Shown here: one piece after another, positions 8,465-17,899 of the stretch
Layout: each line of letters opens with the position of its first letter
Position numbering within the stretch: position 1 is the stretch's first letter
Source: Prasinococcaceae sp. CCMP 1430
Lineage: Eukaryota; Prasinodermophyta; Palmophyllophyceae; Prasinococcales; Prasinococcaceae
Length of the DNA stretch: 27,965 bases
NCBI GenBank assembly: GCA_013416795.1
Contig: RQSC01001285.1
Coordinates: 6,087-34,051, forward strand
Direction: 5' to 3'
Position numbers and translations under genes: made by a program
Notes under the pieces: generated by a model
Database searches by the model: none
Seen by the model: the letters and a program-made list of their open reading frames with translations, nothing else
Told to the model about the DNA's origin: nothing

Positions 8465-9257
8465 TCACTGCTCCCACCAAGTGCTCACTGGGCGCTGTCT
8501 GTGGATCTTCTTCTGCAGCTGCAAAAGGCCGAACAGCAGCGCCTCGGCCGTGGGCGGGCAGCCAGGCACGTAGATGTCCACCGGCACGACACGGTCGCAC
8601 CCGCGCACCACCGAGTAAGAGTAGTGGTAGTAACCGCCGCCGTTGGCGCAGCTGCCCATGGACACCACCCACCTAGGCTCCGGCATCTGCTCGTACACGC
8701 GACGCAGGGCGGGGGCCATCTTGTTGGTGAGCGTTCCAGCGACAATCATGACGTCCGACTGGCGCGGCGACGGGCGGAACAGCATGCCAAAACGGTCCAA
8801 GTCGTATCGCGCGGCGCCAGCGTGCATCATCTCAACGGCGCAGCATGCCAGGCCAAAGGTCATGGGCCAGAGCGAGCCCTGTATGCCATCGCGGTCGAGC
8901 GTTCCGCGGCGCGCGCGACAGGCGACGCGTCAGCGCGCAGGCGAGCGCAGTGCACGCGCGGCGCTTTCGGGTTGAACGGCTCGCCAGGCGAAAAGAGTCC
9001 AGGTGGCGCCCACCGCAGCCCGCGCGCCGCGGCAGCACGCGTCGCACCTTCCGCGCCCAGTTGACCAGGTGATCAAGCGACGACAGCACATAGTCGCTCC
9101 TCGACGACGGCACCGCCGCGGCCGACGGCACCGCCGCCGCGCGCAGCGCGAGCGCTGCAGGCGCCGATAAGACCCGTGCAATCCCATGTCTCAGACTGAT
9201 GGCTACCGACGCCGAGCTCAGCGCCGACCAGAGGCGCGAGCTCGCCGCGCGAAGCAT
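8465..9257 (-). CDS. NDUFS7: NADH:ubiquinone oxidoreductase PSST/20 kDa subunit (complex I, NuoB type)
   Basis: Two exons, 9257-9048 and 8878-8465, joined in phase 0 (donor GTGCGA, acceptor CATACAG, 169-nt intron), encode 207 residues, close to the 213 of the human subunit. It carries iron-sulfur cluster N2, the last electron carrier before ubiquinone in the peripheral arm of mitochondrial complex I. The N2 ligands are present: adjacent Cys82 and Cys83 in GLACCAVE, Cys147 in GSCANGG and Cys177 in [11 protein letters not shown]. The blocks [20 protein letters not shown] and [20 protein letters not shown] are nearly invariant in the family. The first about 50 residues ([10 protein letters not shown], rich in Ala, Ser and Arg without acids) form a mitochondrial presequence. 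The join [14 protein letters not shown] reproduces the family sequence, confirming the splice sites. It is head to head with cytochrome c, with 844 nt between start codons. Confidence 0.97.
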
Positions 9258-10101
9258 GCCCGCCCGCGGCCCCTCGAACAGCGGGGCAGCGCCGCGCGCT
9301 GAACGCGCGACCGCTGTGGCGCACGCCGGCCCTCGCCCTCGTCCCCCTCGCCCCCCTCCCCCCCACCCGCCCCCCACCCACGCCGCATGCCAAGTTGCCA
9401 ACCCTAAATCGCGGCATTTTCCGCCCCATCGGCGCGCAGGCGCCCTGAGCGCCCCCGGATCGCCACCGCCGCGGAAAATGCGGTCCGCGCGCGCACCAAA
9501 CCTTCCTGCCGTCGTTCCTCTCCACATGGAAACACACAACATCACATCCCACACTCCGCGGAAGCCAACGCAAGCGGCACTTCGCGGGAGAGCAATTCGC
9601 CGCGCGGCGAACAAAATTTACGCCGAGCGCGCCGGCTGCGCCCCACCATCAAATCGCATGCGCACCCGCGCCCGCGCTCGGCGCGCCGCCGGCGTGATTC
9701 AGATTTCGCCCCGCGCTGGATCCTTTGCGCATATTTGATCGCCGCGGGTTCGCGCGCACGGGGCGCGCCGCGCGCCGCCGTCGCTGCGCGGCAGCCCGCA
9801 AAGCAACATGAGACATGGTGTAATGTGAACCCTTTCACTCGCGTAAACCGTATATATATCACGGTTTATCGTCTTTTTCGAGCGGGCGTTCCGCGAGCTG
9901 GAGCGCGGCAGCCGCCGCCGCCGGCGCCACGCGCGCGCGCATGGCGTGGCACGAGGTGCGGAGAGGCGAGGGGTGGATGCGAGGATGGTGTGTGGGTGAG
10001 GGGGAGAGGGGGGGCGCCGCGTCACACAGCGCGCTCGAGGCGCCAATCCATCCTCCCCCTTTCTCCTCTCTCTCCCCCACTTTCCCCTCCCCGCGCTGGC
10101 C
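9258..10101. promoter_or_regulatory. divergent promoter region of NDUFS7 (-) and cytochrome c (+)
   Basis: This region serves two respiratory genes read in opposite directions. It contains AACCCTAA at 9400-9407, a short hairpin GTGAA-CCCT-TTCAC at 9825-9838, and an AT-rich core with 8-nt perfect arms (TAAACCGT at 9844-9851, ACGGTTTA at 9861-9868) around ATATATATC. The core is about 235 nt from the cytochrome c start and nearly 590 nt from the NDUFS7 start, so it probably serves cytochrome c first. No other gene is supported here. Confidence 0.55.
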
Positions 10102-10674
10102 ATGTCGACCTTCGCCGACGCCCCGGAGGGCAACCCGACCAAGGGCGCGAAAATCTTCAAGACCAAGTGCGCGCAGTGTCACGTCGCCGAGAAGGGCGGC
10201 GGCCACAAGCAGGGCCCGAACCTCGGCGGCCTGTTCGGGCGCATCTCGGGCACCACCCTAGGCTACGCATACTCGGACGCCAACAAGAACAAGGGCGTCA
10301 ACTGGTCGGAGGAGACCCTCTATGACGTGCGTCGCGCCGCGCCGCGGCAAGCCCTGGGATCTGCGCGGTCATCGCCGGCGTGACAGCGCCTCAGTCCGCG
10401 CTGCGTGGCGCGCGCTGACATCGCCTCCCTCGTGCGCCCACGCAGTACCTCCTCAACCCCAAGAAGTACATCCCGGGCACCAAGATGGTGTTTGCCGGCC
10501 TCAAGAAGCCGCAGGACAGGGCCGATCTCATCGTACGTGCGCCGCTGTGCCGCCTCCGTCGCCGCGCGACCGCTCCGGGCCGTGGTCCTCCCTGGCAGCG
10601 GCCGCCGGACGCTGACGCCCGCGCCGCTCGCTCGCTCGCTCCCGCAGGCCCACCTCAAGAGCGCGACTGCGTGA
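10102..10674 (+). CDS. cytochrome c
   Basis: Three exons, 10102-10326, 10446-10532 and 10648-10674, all joined in phase 0 (donors GTGCGT and GTACGT, acceptors CGCAG), give 112 residues, the size of plant-type cytochrome c. It shuttles electrons from complex III to complex IV in the mitochondrial intermembrane space. The haem-attachment motif CAQCH is at residues 23-27 and the axial methionine is Met89 in [34 protein letters not shown] and [14 protein letters not shown] are classic family blocks. There is a short N-terminal extension ([15 protein letters not shown]) and no cleaved presequence, as expected for this protein. The last exon is only 27 nt (eight codons, AHLKSATA, and the stop). It is divergently arranged with the complex I gene NDUFS7. 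Confidence 0.98.
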
Positions 10675-11384
10675 GCAGGAGCCTCCGCGCCGACCGATCG
10701 CGGCACTGCCTCGACTGCGAGCGCCGCAGCTGCCGCGGCGGCCGACACCCACGGCATTGGCCTTCTTTTTTTCCCAGCGCAAACACAGACCTTCTTCCGG
10801 TAAAGACTCGCCCCATTGGCGACACCTCCCGCGCGTCGGTGCGCGCGCCGGCGCGGCCACGATGCATCAACCACCCATCCCACCACCGCACTCACACACA
10901 CACAGAGCTCACACCCCTCCGTCGCCTCCTCCTCGCCCTCCCTGCCCCCTCGGCGCCGCCGCCGCCTCAAACCTCAAATTCGGCGAGCGAGTGCGCGCGC
11001 AACGAGTGCAAAAAAAAATCTGGCGCTTGCCCCCGCCGTGGGCACGCCGCAGCTCCCTCCGCGCTGAAACCCTCTCCTCCAGCCGCGCACGGATGGAGAT
11101 TTGAATGACCGCGCCCGCGGCCCGCGCGCGGCGCGCGGCCCTGCGCAACCAGCGAACGATCCATGAGAAAAGTCATGAGTCTCTCCGGCCGGACGGCGCG
11201 GGCCAAAAAACGCCGGCAAAAAAAAAAAAAAACGGCGTGAGGCGGGGCTTGGATAAGGCGCGTGCCGAAGGTGCGCCGGATCGGCCAGCCAAGCGTGCGC
11301 CCGCGCCAGGGCGCGGGGCGCGACAAGGCGCGGCGCCACTCCTAGCGGCGGTGGCGCGGGCGGGCCACGGCTGGGCGAAGGGAG
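10675..11384. other. 710-nt region between cytochrome c and the FZL-like gene
   Basis: This holds the cytochrome c 3' flank and the FZL-like promoter. It shows (CA)n-like TCACACACACACAGAGC near 10890, an A run (AAAAAAAA) near 11011, and an A14 run at 11219-11232 shortly upstream of the FZL-like start. I see no further gene. An upstream first exon of the FZL-like gene, encoding targeting sequence, could be hidden here. Confidence 0.5.
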
Positions 11385-14193
11385 ATGGCCGCGACGGGGA
11401 GGCGTCGACGCGCGCCGCGCACGCCGCGGGCGCGCGGTGCATCGGCGCGTAGCCGCGGCCGCTGCTGCGTCGTTCCCCACAGGCGCGAGGAGGGCGCAGG
11501 TGGAGCTTCCGGTGGTGGCGCTCAGGCTGACACCCGCGGAGGCGCTTGCCGAGGAGGCGGAAGATCTTGTCAAGGGGGCCATCGCGGGCGGCTGCAACCT
11601 CGTCGTGCTCGATGACGGCACAGAGGCTGATGGCGCGGGCGCGCTGTACGAAGCCGCCGTTGCGCTCAGCGGCACGTGCCGTGGCAGGGCGATGCTGCTC
11701 GTTGCGAACCGCCCGGACATCGCCTCGGCGGCGGGCGCGCAGGGCGTCGCACTCACCTCGGGGGGGCTTCCTATCGCGGTCGCGCGGCGCGGGCTGCAGC
11801 TTGGCGCGGCCGAGGACGCCAAGACGGCGCCCGTCGTCGCGACCATCGCCACCACGGCTGACGACGCGACCACGGCGGCCAAGGAAGGAACCGACTTGGT
11901 GATCGTAAGCGCGGAGAGCAGCAGCGGCGACACGGACGCCGATGCGCTGTCAAAAATGATCGCCGACGCGCGCGCGCGCATGTCCGTGCCACTCGTCGCC
12001 GGCTGTAACGGCGATGCGGCCACCGCCGCCGACGTCGCGGCGAAGTGCGCCGCCGACGGTGCCATCGTGCGTGCTTCGCGGCTCAGCGGCGCCGACGCCC
12101 GTGACGCCATGGGGCAGCTCGCGTCCGCCATCGCCGCGTGCACGCAGGACTCTGTGGGCTTTGACGACGCCCCCACCGAGGGCTCGACGGACGAGGAGAG
12201 CGACGGAGAGCAGCAGGCGGCTGCCTCGGCGGGCGAGGAGGCGGTCGCAGACGCCCCCTCAGCAGAACCGTTCAGCGCGACGTCGCCTCTGATGATGGGC
12301 GGTGTGCTGGGTCCCGAGGGTGATTCACTGGTCGCAGACGAACGCGCGCTGCTCGCTGACCTGGTGTCGTACCTGAACGCGACCACGCCGCAACTGGAGG
12401 AGTTGCCGCTGCTGCCCGACGCCATCGCGTCGCTGGATGAACTCTTCTTGATGGTCATCGTGGGCGAGTTCAACAGTGGCAAGTCCAGCCTCATCAACGC
12501 GCTTCTGGGCGGCAACTACCTACCCACAGGTAACTTGCCCACAACCAACGAAATCTCTCTGCTCAAGTACAACGATGACGAAGCGCAGGATGAGCGTACC
12601 GAGCGCGACAGCGATGGCCAGTTCGTGCGTTACCTTCCGGCGCCGCTGCTGCGCGAGATCACCATCGTGGACACGCCGGGCACCAACGTAGTGCTCGAAC
12701 GGCAGCAGAAGCTCACGGAGGAGTACGTGCCGCGCGCTGACCTGGTGCTCTTTGTGCTGAGCGCCGACAGGCCCCTCTCCGGCTCGGAAGTAGAATTCTT
12801 GCGCTACATTCGCCGCTGGGGCAAGAAGGTCATCTGGGCGCTCAACAAGGTGGATATGCTCGCCGACATGGGCGAAGTCGATTCGGCGGTGGACTTCGTG
12901 ACGTCCAACGCGCGTGACCTCCTGGCCATCGACGACGTGCGCGTCGTCCCCGTCAGCGCGCGCGCCGCGCTTGCCGCCAAGGGCGACGGCGGTGTCCTGC
13001 AGGGCGCGGCCAAGGACAATGTCAACGGCGGGCTCAGTGGCTTCGTCGAGCTTGAGGAGTACATGGTGAATTTCCTTGCGGGCACCCCCGGCACTGGTGC
13101 GGGCGAGCCCATTCGCCTCAAGCTCTCCACTCCACTTGGTGTGGGCTCAGCGACGCTCGCAGCTGCCGCGCGGCAGCTCGAGGGCGAAGCGGCCGCTGCT
13201 GCGGACGACATCTCTGCAGCGGACGCCGTGTGCTCGCAGATCGACGACTTCGTCGCATCGATGAACAAGGACAGTGCGGTGCAGCGTGCGCGCGTCGGGA
13301 AGCTAGTGGCCCAGGCGGTCGAACGCTGCGACGCGCTGGTGGACAGTACACTGTCCTTGGGCAACCTCGAGGCGCTCCGCGAATACGTGCTCGGCGGTGA
13401 CGCCACCACGTTGCCGATTGCGCGCGCCTTCAAGGGCGAAGTGATTGGCAGCACGATTGGAGCGGTCGAGGACACGCTGGCGGAGCACACCGCATGGCTG
13501 GAGAGCAATACGGGCGCGCAACGCACGGCGTACAGCGAGTACATCACCGAGCGCTGGGGCCTCGAAACGGACATTCTCGAAGCGGCTTCCGCCACAAGAG
13601 ACGCGGCCGGCACTTCGCGCGATGGGGATACTGACGACGGCGGTGGCGCTTCGGAACCTTCGACGAGCGACGAGGGCGACGAGGATGCCACCAGCCAGAG
13701 CGGCATTGCCGAACCCAGCCTGGCGACGACGCTCCGCTCGCTAAACTTCGACGTGGACGAGGCCGCCGCACAGCTGGATGGCGAGTTGCGCGAGGCCTCG
13801 ATGGGCGTGTTCTCGGTAGCTGCAGGCGCGGCGGTGGCGGCACTCGCGGCAACCGCTGTGCTCCAGGGCCCTCTGGAGGACTTCCTCGCGGTCGCGCTGG
13901 GCGCGCTTGCCATCTACGCGGGCGTCCTCAACATTCCGCTGAGGAGGGCGGATGTGAAGCGCAAGGTGCGCGCGCGCGCACGCGCACTCACCGAGGCCCT
14001 CGATGAGGCTTTGACCGCAGAGGCGAGCACGCGATTGGCGGCATGCGCGGAGGACGTGAAGGACGCCGTGACGCCCGGCCGCGAGGCGGGCGAAGTCGAG
14101 GCCGCGCGCGTGGCGGACGCTGAGGCGGCGCGCGCGGCGCTCGAGGACAGGCTCGCGGCAATCAGCGCGCGCATCGCCCGGCTCGGGCTGTAA
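11385..14193 (+). CDS. FZL-like (FZO-like) dynamin-superfamily GTPase, plastid type
   Basis: The main exon 11483-14193 encodes about 900 residues, matching the length of Arabidopsis FZL (912), a GTPase of thylakoid and plastid-envelope membranes. The N-terminal part (ELPVVALRLTPAEALAEE, CNLVVLDDG, GRAMLLVANRPDIASAAGAQGVAL) is the TenI/ThiE-like barrel region typical of FZL. The dynamin-type GTPase domain follows: GEFNSGKSS (about 343-351), PTTNE, VDTPGTN (about 410) and NKVD (about 470). Near the end two hydrophobic segments (about 795-835) form the membrane paddle, then a coiled coil. The 5' end is uncertain. The open frame begins at GTG 11437, which looks like a splice donor (GTGCAT) with an acceptor at 11482, so I propose a first exon 11385-11436 (MAATGRRRRAPRTPRARG, phase 1). 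That intron would be only 46 nt, and a first exon farther upstream with a longer targeting signal is possible. Confidence 0.88.
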
Positions 14194-14524
14194 TACTGGC
14201 GTTATGCGACACCGGCGTGCTCCGCCTGGCGCTGGCCAGCCACTTTGCACACTTCTGGGCTGAGCGTGCGAATGTGCTGGGCGGAATTGGATGCAGTTTG
14301 ATGCGGTCTTGCTATCCCACTCGCGAAAACAAAGCGCACTCGGCCCAGCAGCAATCTCAAGGGGCGAAAACGCATGCGATTCCAGATCACATCTTCCGCC
14401 GCCGTGGCGGCCGCGGCGGCGGCTAACCTTCTGCACACGCAAACGCGGGCAGGCGGCCCACAGCGCGAGCGCTGCAACGCGCCGCGGCTGGGGGCTGGGG
14501 CGGGGGCGTCGCGAGGTCGCGTGA

Positions 14525-14541
14525 CCCCCCCCCCCCCCCCC
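14525..14541 (+). repeat. poly(C) tract, 17 nt
   Basis: Seventeen C residues followed by CTCCTCCTCC lie in the 3' flank of the FZL-like gene. It is the third long C run in the window. Confidence 0.9.
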
Positions 14542-15194
14542 TCCTCCTCCCACCTGACTCCATCAATCGCGCGAGACAGGACGTGCCTGTGATGCGGGGA
14601 GCGCTGGCTCGCGGGCAGTGGGGGGCGCGGACGGCGAACCCCAAGCAACCCTAATCCCTGCTGGTGGGCTCACGGGTGTGGACGCCAGCAAGGGCGACGA
14701 CGGCGACAACGGTGGTGTCGGCGACTCGCGGAGCGGCGGACTCGATGGCGCAGACAGTGGACGGTCAGCAGAAGGAGCGGTTTGCGGTTGCGCTGCGGAC
14801 TGAACCGGACCTCGATGACATGCTGGCTGGTGGGCGGATGCTCCGGATGAGTGCTTTGTGTGGACAACTCGCATGAGCACACGCAACGCGTCTTACAGGT
14901 GCGCCCGTTATGCGTGGCCTCTTGGCGCTGAGCGCTCGTGCTGCGCGCGCGTTGTTGCGTGCCTCGCGCGCGCGTGCTTTTCGCAAACAAGTCTCTGTTC
15001 GGTGATCGATAACTCGGATACACGGCATAGTTCAGTCGAGACATTGGTCTATGAGAACTCACACCATAGCATTTGTCTTTCGCTCCTATCTGAGAACAAT
15101 TGTTTGTTTGTTGTTTCTGCGTGCGTTCGCGCGTGCGCGTACGCGCATGTATGTGGCGTGCTTCTGACGGCTGTCCACCGCTGGCGATGCTCTC

Positions 15195-15195
<1 letters not shown>

Positions 15196-15229
<34 letters not shown>

Positions 15230-15247
15230 GGGGGGGGGGGGGGGGGG
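15196..15247. repeat. C32-G20 homopolymer palindrome
   Basis: Thirty-two C residues (15196-15227) run directly into twenty G residues (15228-15247), making a self-complementary sequence with no spacer. It may be a real structure or an artefact of joining two reads or contigs, each ending in a homopolymer of opposite orientation. Confidence 0.95.
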
Positions 15248-15653
15248 TCTAGCTACAGCAGCCCTCTCCTGAAGGCCCAGCTTTGGCGTGATGCCAGCGG
15301 TGAGGTCAGTGCGGTCGTATCCACGTCGAGGTTGCTTCGCAGGTATGCTCGGTGCAGCTGCTCTAGCTCGCCGCTGGTGTGCTCACGCGTGGCCTGGTGC
15401 GCTTGTCGGGACGATGACTGTAGCAATCTTACCTACATTGTATCGAGCGACGCGATGAATTCATTTGCTTCTATTCTATCAACTTCCTGACCGACAACGT
15501 CACCTGAGGGCGAGCGCGTATGCGGCGCCGCGTATATGCGTGCTGACACTGCCGCGCGTGTCGTGCACCTAGCATGCGATGTTGTACAAGACATGTAATC
15601 ACAGATTAATACATCAGGGCCACCCCCTCTGTCTCCATATTATGCCAGCGCTT

Positions 15654-17899
15654 TCATGGTGGGAGCTTGCTCGCGTTCTTGAGCTTGGTCTGTGCAATGG
15701 AGTCGAGCGTGATCCTTCGCACATCTTCCATGAGAAGGCGGGTCTGTAGCGCGAAGAAGTCCTTAGAGTCCCCAAGCAGCTGGTGCAGGTGGCCATCGAC
15801 GAGCAGGTAGCGCATCTCCTCCTCAAAGTGCCCGCGGAGCACACGCGCCGCCGCTCCCATGCCATCGCCAAGGACGAGCCGAAGCGCGCGAATGGCCCGG
15901 TACATCTGTCGTGTGCCCGAGCGGAGGCGCAGATGGGGGCGGCGAGGCAAGCGTCATGTCAGCGCAGTGTTCGTCTCGTCAGCAGCAGCAGGAGACGTAT
16001 ACGCGGATGCTACTCGACCTCGAAGCCGAGGCTGCGGGGCGCTGCGCTCAAGCGTACCCGCAGGGTCAGGTTCGGTTCAGCTTTCGGATCCTTCGCCCGC
16101 AGCAGCAGCCCCATCGCGCGCTCGAAGAGCGCTCGCACTCGCCGCTCCCCTGTTTCCTCAGGCAGCGAGTTGAGCACAAGTGCGGCGGTGCAGCCGCCCT
16201 GAACCGCCTCGCCACATATCCAGGCCTCCTCGAGCACGTCGTCGAACGACACCACCAGTTGCGCGATCAGGTCAGCGATCGTGTCGTCAGAAGAGGACGC
16301 TTCCGACAGCAACCGCGTGGTGCGCCCTCCCGCGACGGAGTTGGCAGTTGACTCCTTGAGCCGCCACACCTCCTCGTTTGAGCCGACCGACATGGCCATG
16401 TCCCCATCGGAGGTCCTGTCGATGCCAACAGCAGGACGCGCGGGCGGCGCACCCGCATGAAAGCCACGTCCCAGGTGCGCGCGCTGGCCCGAGAGAGCGG
16501 GAATACCCAGGGTGGTGCGCATCAGCGCCGCAACGTCGTGCGGCTTGGGTGCGATAGCCAGGACGCGCCGCGCAGCAACGTCCTCTGACCCCGTGAGAAC
16601 GCGCGACAGGCACTGCATGGTGCGCAGCAGCAGCTGTGTGGCGAGGCGCTTCATCATCTTGCGCAACAGGCGTTCCCACCGGCTCTCCGCCATACCCTCG
16701 CTACTGGGGGGCTCGTCCGCCTCAGGGCTCACCCGCGCGGCGTGCCGAGCGAGCAGCGCCGAGGTCGCCTCCGATATCTCTGGTTCTGGCTGCGCGAAGT
16801 ACGTGAGCGTCTCAACTTTCTCAACGTCATCGACCTGCTCCCCCTCCGAGTGCGCCTGCCCAGCGAGGATGGCCCACGCTGCCATTCGAATGCTCAGGTG
16901 TGCGCGCAGCTTGTGGCTCCTGAAGAAGAGGTCCTTGAGCACATTGCTGTACCTTGCGGCGCACCCCAAGTCCTCGATGGCGTCTGCGTTTGGCGAGGCG
17001 ATGTCGTACACGGAGTGCACCTCAAGGATGGCCTCCTCCAGCTCATAGAACAGCTCGCGGAGCTCCGCCGAAGTGTACTGCCCCTCGAGATGCAGCTCCT
17101 CGCCCTCAGCAAGTTCCGCTTCGCTGTTGGCCAACCCGAGCTGTTGCCCGACGCGGCCAGCGTGCGCGGCGTGCAACGCCTGCCGGAGGTAAACCCCCAG
17201 CCTCGTGGCGGGCTCGATGGTGGTCACAAGCAACCTGCGCTTGCTCGCGCTGTCCTGCGCCACATCGGTAAACGACTGTATGCGACGGGAGGGAGGCCGC
17301 AACGCCTCGACGAGTTGTCGCTCTGGGTCCTTCGCGCGGAGTAGCTGCGGCGTCGGGGGCAATGACGAAGGCGTCGACGGCTGGGTGACGTCGCTGGTAC
17401 CCTTCACGAGGCTGCGCAACCGCCGGAAGAAACTGCCAGACCTAGCTGTCTCTGCGCCGCGGACGGCTTCGGTCGCCTTAAAATCAGTCTCAGGGTCGCC
17501 TACCTCTTCGACCTCGCCATTGGTCACTTCTAGCCCGTCAGCGAGATAAGAGATGCGGATTTCTGTCATGGCCTCGGCCATCTTGCTGTCCGCAAAGGTC
17601 TTGGCTGCCTTTACCTCGAGAGGCGCGACTTGTACGTTTGTGATGTCCCTGAGGTCCACGCTGCGCACCTCCGGCGCGTAGCCACCGCGCTCGATGACGT
17701 AAAGCCTGCCAGCGGACACGGCGAGGTACCGCAACTCCATTTTGCTCTCGGCAAGCGTGAGGTCCCTCTCCGAGGCGCCATCCTGGCTGCCACCCACCTC
17801 CTCCTTCACGAAACACATCTCGTAGTGGCGCAAAGCGTGGCCCACGTCGGGAGGCAGCGCGCGCTGCACGCCCATGCCCTTGGTGAATGTTGAGGCCAT
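15654..17899 (-). CDS. unrecognised ~697-residue protein with possible PH-like N-terminus
   Basis: A large exon 17899-16058 joins a 3' exon 15905-15654 in phase 0 (donor GTACGC, acceptor ACGACAG, 152-nt intron). If unspliced, the frame stops at 16010, 16 codons past that donor. A weaker donor (GTCGAG) three codons before that stop is also in phase. The N-terminal ~125 residues have a beta-rich pattern (ELRYLAVSAGRLYVIERG, VRSVDLRDITNVQVAP, EIRISYL) that suggests a PH-like fold. The rest is mostly helical, with Ser/Pro-rich linkers (about 160-190 and 385-400), ELFYELEEAILEVHSVYDIAS and WERLLRKMMKRLATQLLLR. The last exon (FEEEMRYLLVDGHLHQLLG, DFFALQTRLLMEDVRRITLDS) is strongly helical. The layout faintly recalls the animal C12orf56 family, but that is an untested recollection. 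No transmembrane segment is obvious. The gene is divergent from the dynamin gene. Confidence 0.75.

Larger units (their letters stand above)
14194..15653. other. 1.46-kb convergent intergenic region with homopolymer palindrome
   Basis: This lies between the 3' ends of the FZL-like (+) and PH-like (-) genes. It contains a C17 tract, AACCCTAA at 14647-14654, a small ATG frame at 14751-14879 with a 42-codon product of no known family, and a C32/G20 homopolymer junction. From about 14990 to 15650 base composition falls well below the surroundings (runs such as GAACAATTGTTTGTTTGTTG). I see no domain, no clear exon pair and no RNA gene. The length is unusual for this compact window, so a missed gene, an old insertion or an assembly join should be considered. 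Confidence 0.5.

Noticed and set aside
10974-12515. 513-codon minus-strand frame opposite the FZL-like gene
   Set aside because: It is an antisense shadow in GC-rich DNA; the plus strand encodes a recognisable GTPase.
12804-13913. 369-codon minus-strand frame opposite the FZL-like gene
   Set aside because: It is a Ser/Ala-rich antisense shadow of coding sequence with no domain.
14751-14879. 42-codon ATG frame (MAQTVDGQQKERFAVAL...) in the convergent intergenic region
   Set aside because: Coding bias is weak, there is no partner exon with matching phase and no known family. I kept it only as a remark in the region entry.
14858-15490. 211-codon plus-strand open frame across the C32/G20 tract
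   Set aside because: The product is Cys/Arg/Ser-rich with a Pro/Gly homopolymer in the middle. It has no domain pattern, and it runs through a homopolymer whose length is unreliable.
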